Shown here: one piece after another, positions 5,782 through 7,877 of the stretch | Layout of the letters: each line of letters begins with the position of its first letter | Numbering within the stretch: the first letter of the stretch is position 1 | NCBI GenBank assembly: GCA_013619035.1 | Contig: JABXKX010000638.1 | Coordinates: 1 to 7,877 of the forward strand | Origin: Peptostreptococcaceae bacterium | GTDB lineage: Bacteria > Bacillota_A > Clostridia > Peptostreptococcales > Acidaminobacteraceae | Direction: 5' to 3' | Length of the DNA stretch: 7,877 bases | Made by a program: the position numbers and the translations under genes | Notes under the pieces: generated by a model | What the model was told of the DNA's origin: nothing | The model's input: the letters and a program-made list of their open reading frames with translations, nothing else | The model's database searches: none

Positions 5782-5794
5782 CGTTTGCTATACT
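5766..5794 (+). promoter_or_regulatory. Promoter of the ulaA-like gene
   Basis: TAGACA (5766-5771, five of six) and TATACT (5789-5794, five of six) are separated by exactly 17 bp. The start point should be near 5801, giving a leader of about 90 bases. The spacer is filled by the palindrome at 5777-5788. Confidence 0.65.
5775..5789. promoter_or_regulatory. cre-like/LacI-family operator in the ulaA-like promoter
   Basis: The core GCAAACGTTTGC (5777-5788) is a perfect 12-bp palindrome with a central CG. The 15-bp stretch matches the cre consensus WTGNAANCGNWNNCW at nine of ten fixed positions; only the first base differs. It lies exactly between the -35 and -10 boxes, so a bound CcpA or other LacI-family protein would block RNA polymerase. 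Carbon catabolite repression of a sugar PTS gene would be normal. Confidence 0.65.
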
Positions 5795-5812
5795 CAGTTT
5801 AGAGCTCAGTAC

Positions 5813-5850
5813 TTTTCATGAAAAAAAGATTTTATTTGATGTAAACATCA
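5813..5850. repeat. Two palindromes in the ulaA-like leader
   Basis: TTTTCATGAAAA (5813-5824) is a perfect 12-bp palindrome. TGATGT-AA-ACATCA (5837-5850) is an inverted repeat with perfect 6-bp arms. Both lie between the predicted start point and the ribosome binding site. They could be further operators or small RNA stems; neither has a T-run that would make it a terminator. Confidence 0.35.
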
Positions 5851-5891
5851 GTAAAAGGTAAGTAGTCGTTAATAGGATTTGGAGGGTTAAA

Positions 5892-7319
5892 TTGGATCAA
5901 ATATTAAGTTTTTTTAACGAGTTTGTGGCCAAGTTTTTAGGTCAACCGGCGTTATTATTAGGAACCATTGTTTTTATAGGATATATATTATTAGGTAAAA
6001 AAGGGTATGAAGCTTTAGCAGGTTTTATTAAAGCTTTTGTAGGATTTAAAATATTACAAGTTGGTACTGGTGGTCTTGTTAAGACATTTAGACCAATTAT
6101 TACTTCTTTAACGGAGAAGTTTGATATTGAAGCATTTGTAATTGATCCATACTTTGGACAAACATCTGCTACAGAAGTTCTAAATTCCGTCAATTCATTA
6201 CAATATGTTGGATACGTTATGCTGATTGCATTTGCATTTAACATTTTATTAGTAGCATTTAGAAAATACACTAAAGTTAGACCGTTATTTGTAACGGGAC
6301 ATATCATGTATCAACAGTCAGCGGTATTATTATGGGCACTTTATACAGTACTTGGTAGTGCAGGTGTGCCAGTGACAACGCCACTTGTTATCGTGACAGG
6401 TTTATTAATCGGTACATATTGGTCAGTTATGTCAAACCTTGTTATTGAAGCAACTCAAGATGTTACAGGTGGTGCAGGATTTACTCTAGGACATCAACAA
6501 ATGTTTGGTGCTTGGTTAGCCTATAAATTAGGTGGCAAAATTGGTAACAGAGATAAGAGTGTTGATAACGTTGAGTTACCAGGATGGTTATCAGTATTTA
6601 ATGATAACATCGTATCTAATGTTGTATTAATGACATTCTTTGTTGGATCAATCATGCTTATTTTAGGTAAAGGTTCATTTGAATATGATCCAAACAAATA
6701 CTTCTTTGGAACATACATATTTGAAACAACAGCATACTTTGCAGTTTACATTACAATTATCTTAACAGGTGTAAGAATGTTTGTTGCTGAATTAACAGAA
6801 TCGTTTAATGGTATTTCATCTAAATTATTAAAAGGATCTGTTCCAGCAGTTGACTGTGCAGTTACATTTGGTTTCTCACCAAACGCTCCGACTTACGGAT
6901 TCATCTTTGGATTCTTTGGTCAATTATTAGCAATTGGTGCATTAATTCTTATGAAGTCACCAATCTTAATCATTGCAGGATTCATTTGTTTATTCTTTGA
7001 TAATGGTACATTGGCAGTATATGCCAACAGATCAGGTGGTAGAGTTGCAGCAGCGGTTATTCCATTTGTATCGGGTATTATTCAAGTACTGGGTTCAGCA
7101 CTTGTGCTTAACTTCCTTAAAGGTAACGACTTAGTAATCGGTTGGATGGGTATGTTTGACTGGGCTACATTATGGGCTGGAACAACTATCTTATCAAGTA
7201 TGTTTGGTATCATCGTACCAATTGCATTAATCGGATTATTATTAATCATTCCACAAGTACAGTACAGAAGACACAAGGCAAACTACTTCACTACAATGAT
7301 GTATGACGAAGCAGCATAA
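5892..7319 (+). CDS. ulaA: PTS ascorbate-type transporter subunit IIC (UlaA family)
   Basis: A membrane permease of 475 residues that would bring in L-ascorbate or a related sugar acid and phosphorylate it together with IIB and IIA partners. The N-terminal segment with GQPALLLG (17-24) and GFIKAFVGFKILQVGTGGLV (44-63) is typical of UlaA. Two histidine-bearing motifs placed as in the family are TGHIMYQQS (135-143, H137) and LGHQQ (199-203, H201). Around ten hydrophobic segments run through the protein, and the length is as usual. Translation starts at TTG 5892 with GGAGG (5881-5885) six bases upstream; there is no better ATG. No ulaB (IIB) or ulaC (IIA) gene follows; a terminator does, so the cytoplasmic partners must be encoded elsewhere. 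The family call is firm; the actual substrate is inferred. Confidence 0.92.
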   Translation: MDQILSFFNEFVAKFLGQPALLLGTIVFIGYILLGKKGYEALAGFIKAFVGFKILQVGTGGLVKTFRPIITSLTEKFDIEAFVIDPYFGQTSATEVLNSVNSLQYVGYVMLIAFAFNILLVAFRKYTKVRPLFVTGHIMYQQSAVLLWALYTVLGSAGVPVTTPLVIVTGLLIGTYWSVMSNLVIEATQDVTGGAGFTLGHQQMFGAWLAYKLGGKIGNRDKSVDNVELPGWLSVFNDNIVSNVVLMTFFVGSIMLILGKGSFEYDPNKYFFGTYIFETTAYFAVYITIILTGVRMFVAELTESFNGISSKLLKGSVPAVDCAVTFGFSPNAPTYGFIFGFFGQLLAIGALILMKSPILIIAGFICLFFDNGTLAVYANRSGGRVAAAVIPFVSGIIQVLGSALVLNFLKGNDLVIGWMGMFDWATLWAGTTILSSMFGIIVPIALIGLLLIIPQVQYRRHKANYFTTMMYDEAA

Positions 7320-7357
7320 GGGTAATTTGCGATCTGAAAAGATCGCATCCCTTTTTT
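7320..7357 (+). terminator. Intrinsic terminator after the ulaA-like gene
   Basis: A perfect 7-bp stem, TGCGATC (7328-7334) with GATCGCA (7341-7347), has the loop TGAAAA. An outer GGG/CCC (7320-7322 with 7349-7351) encloses an uneven internal loop, and six T residues follow. It starts directly at the stop codon, so the IIC gene is monocistronic at its 3' end. Confidence 0.88.
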
Positions 7358-7375
7358 AATGATAGAACTGATGAA

Positions 7376-7398
7376 AGAGTTAACACTCTCATTATAAT
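7376..7398 (+). promoter_or_regulatory. Possible promoter and operator of the HAD gene
   Basis: TATAAT (7393-7398) is preceded by the inverted repeat AGAGT-TAAC-ACTCT (7376-7389). No good -35 hexamer is present, and the start point would leave a leader of only about nine bases that begins within the ribosome binding site. The call is weak, though a promoter is needed because a strong terminator lies just upstream. Confidence 0.3.
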
Positions 7399-7413
7399 TC
7401 TTAAGGAGAGACA

Positions 7414-7877
7414 ATGTATAAATTAGCGGTATTTGATTTAGATGGCACTTTATTAGACAAACATCATGAGATATCTGAAGAAAATCTTTGTGCTATAAAA
7501 AAGTTAGAATCAAAAGGATGTAAAATTGTCATTGCAACAGGCAGACCAGACATGCTTGTTAAAGAGTATGTCAAAAAAATAGATATTCTAGAACCAGTAA
7601 TTTCTTGTAATGGAGCGATGATTCGAAATCCATTTACAAAAGAAGTAGTTTTTAAAAAGGTCATTGCAAAAGAAGATGTCAAAGCTATTATTGAACTTTG
7701 TCAAAGAGATCATCATATTTATATGGCGTATACAGAGGATGCCATCATCTCAACTGACAATTATAGAGCACAGTATTTTATTGAGCGTAATCAAAAATTA
7801 GAAAAAGATTGCCAAGCGAATTTTATCATAGAAGAGAATGCTTCGTATATTGCGGAAACATATGAAGTGTATAAGAT
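7414..7877 (+). CDS. Cof-type HAD-IIB family hydrolase, 3' part outside the window
   Basis: The first 154 codons of a haloacid-dehalogenase superfamily phosphatase; the gene runs past the window end. Motif I is DLDGTLL with nucleophile D8 and acid/base D10, and motif II is IATGRP with T42. SCNGAMI follows at 64-70, as is typical of the Cof/YidA group, where a C2-type cap domain comes next (the region from about residue 80). The lysine and the motif III/IV acids are not reached. Full members are usually about 265-290 residues. Such proteins dephosphorylate sugar phosphates, FMN or pyridoxal phosphate, so a link to the PTS gene upstream is possible but not shown. AAGGAGAG (7403-7410) lies just before the ATG. 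Confidence 0.92.
   Translation, partial: MYKLAVFDLDGTLLDKHHEISEENLCAIKKLESKGCKIVIATGRPDMLVKEYVKKIDILEPVISCNGAMIRNPFTKEVVFKKVIAKEDVKAIIELCQRDHHIYMAYTEDAIISTDNYRAQYFIERNQKLEKDCQANFIIEENASYIAETYEVYK

Noticed and set aside
5942..6307. Minus-strand reading frame of 121 codons inside the ulaA-like gene, and shorter ones at 5100-5351, 6521-6718, 7082-7276 and 7464-7682
   Set aside because: All are antisense to strongly recognised genes, lack ribosome binding sites and show no recognisable domain. They are by-products of codon use on the other strand.

Overview
The window comes from an AT-rich bacterium of the low-GC Gram-positive type (Bacillota, or a Mycoplasmatota relative such as the Acholeplasma/Izemoplasma side). 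The evidence is strong AGGAGG-type ribosome binding sites, TTG starts on two genes, short intergenic gaps and Gram-positive-style operator motifs. TGA is used as a stop codon (end of the ABC ATPase gene), so the Mycoplasma/Spiroplasma code does not apply. I cannot name a species. No tRNA, rRNA, CRISPR array, insertion sequence or other mobile element was seen.

Layout, all genes on the + strand. (1) 1-1245: a two-gene operon for an ScdA/YtfE/RIC-type di-iron Fe-S repair protein and a short-chain flavodoxin. It is preceded by a perfect TGTGA-N6-TCACA Crp/Fnr-type box at a class II activator position and closed by an AT-rich terminator. (2) 1246-1447: a compact regulatory stretch with a good promoter, a GAAC-N4-GTTC LexA-type box over the start point, a possible 17-codon ORF and a terminator-like hairpin. 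The -35 box of the next promoter lies inside the 3' arm of that hairpin. (3) 1448-4118: an ABC exporter operon (ATPase plus two different ABC-2 type permeases), tightly packed and ended by a long hairpin. (4) 4321-5469: a monocistronic M20 peptidase of the peptidase-T-like kind with its own terminator. (5) 5470-5891: a long non-coding region rich in palindromes, including a cre/LacI-type operator lying exactly between a -35 and a -10 box. (6) 5892-7357: a lone UlaA-type PTS IIC (ascorbate family) gene with its own terminator. (7) 7414 to the window end: the first 154 codons of a Cof-type HAD phosphatase.

How the parts relate: the first operon looks like a redox or nitrosative-stress repair unit under a Crp/Fnr-family regulator. 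The ABC operon and the IIC gene share a GCAAnCGnTTGC core operator near their promoters, which suggests one LacI/CcpA-family regulator acts on both. The small unit at 1274-1411 is the least explained element. It could be an SOS-controlled small RNA or micropeptide, or a leader/attenuator for the ABC operon. All calls are from reading the sequence; no database search was made.
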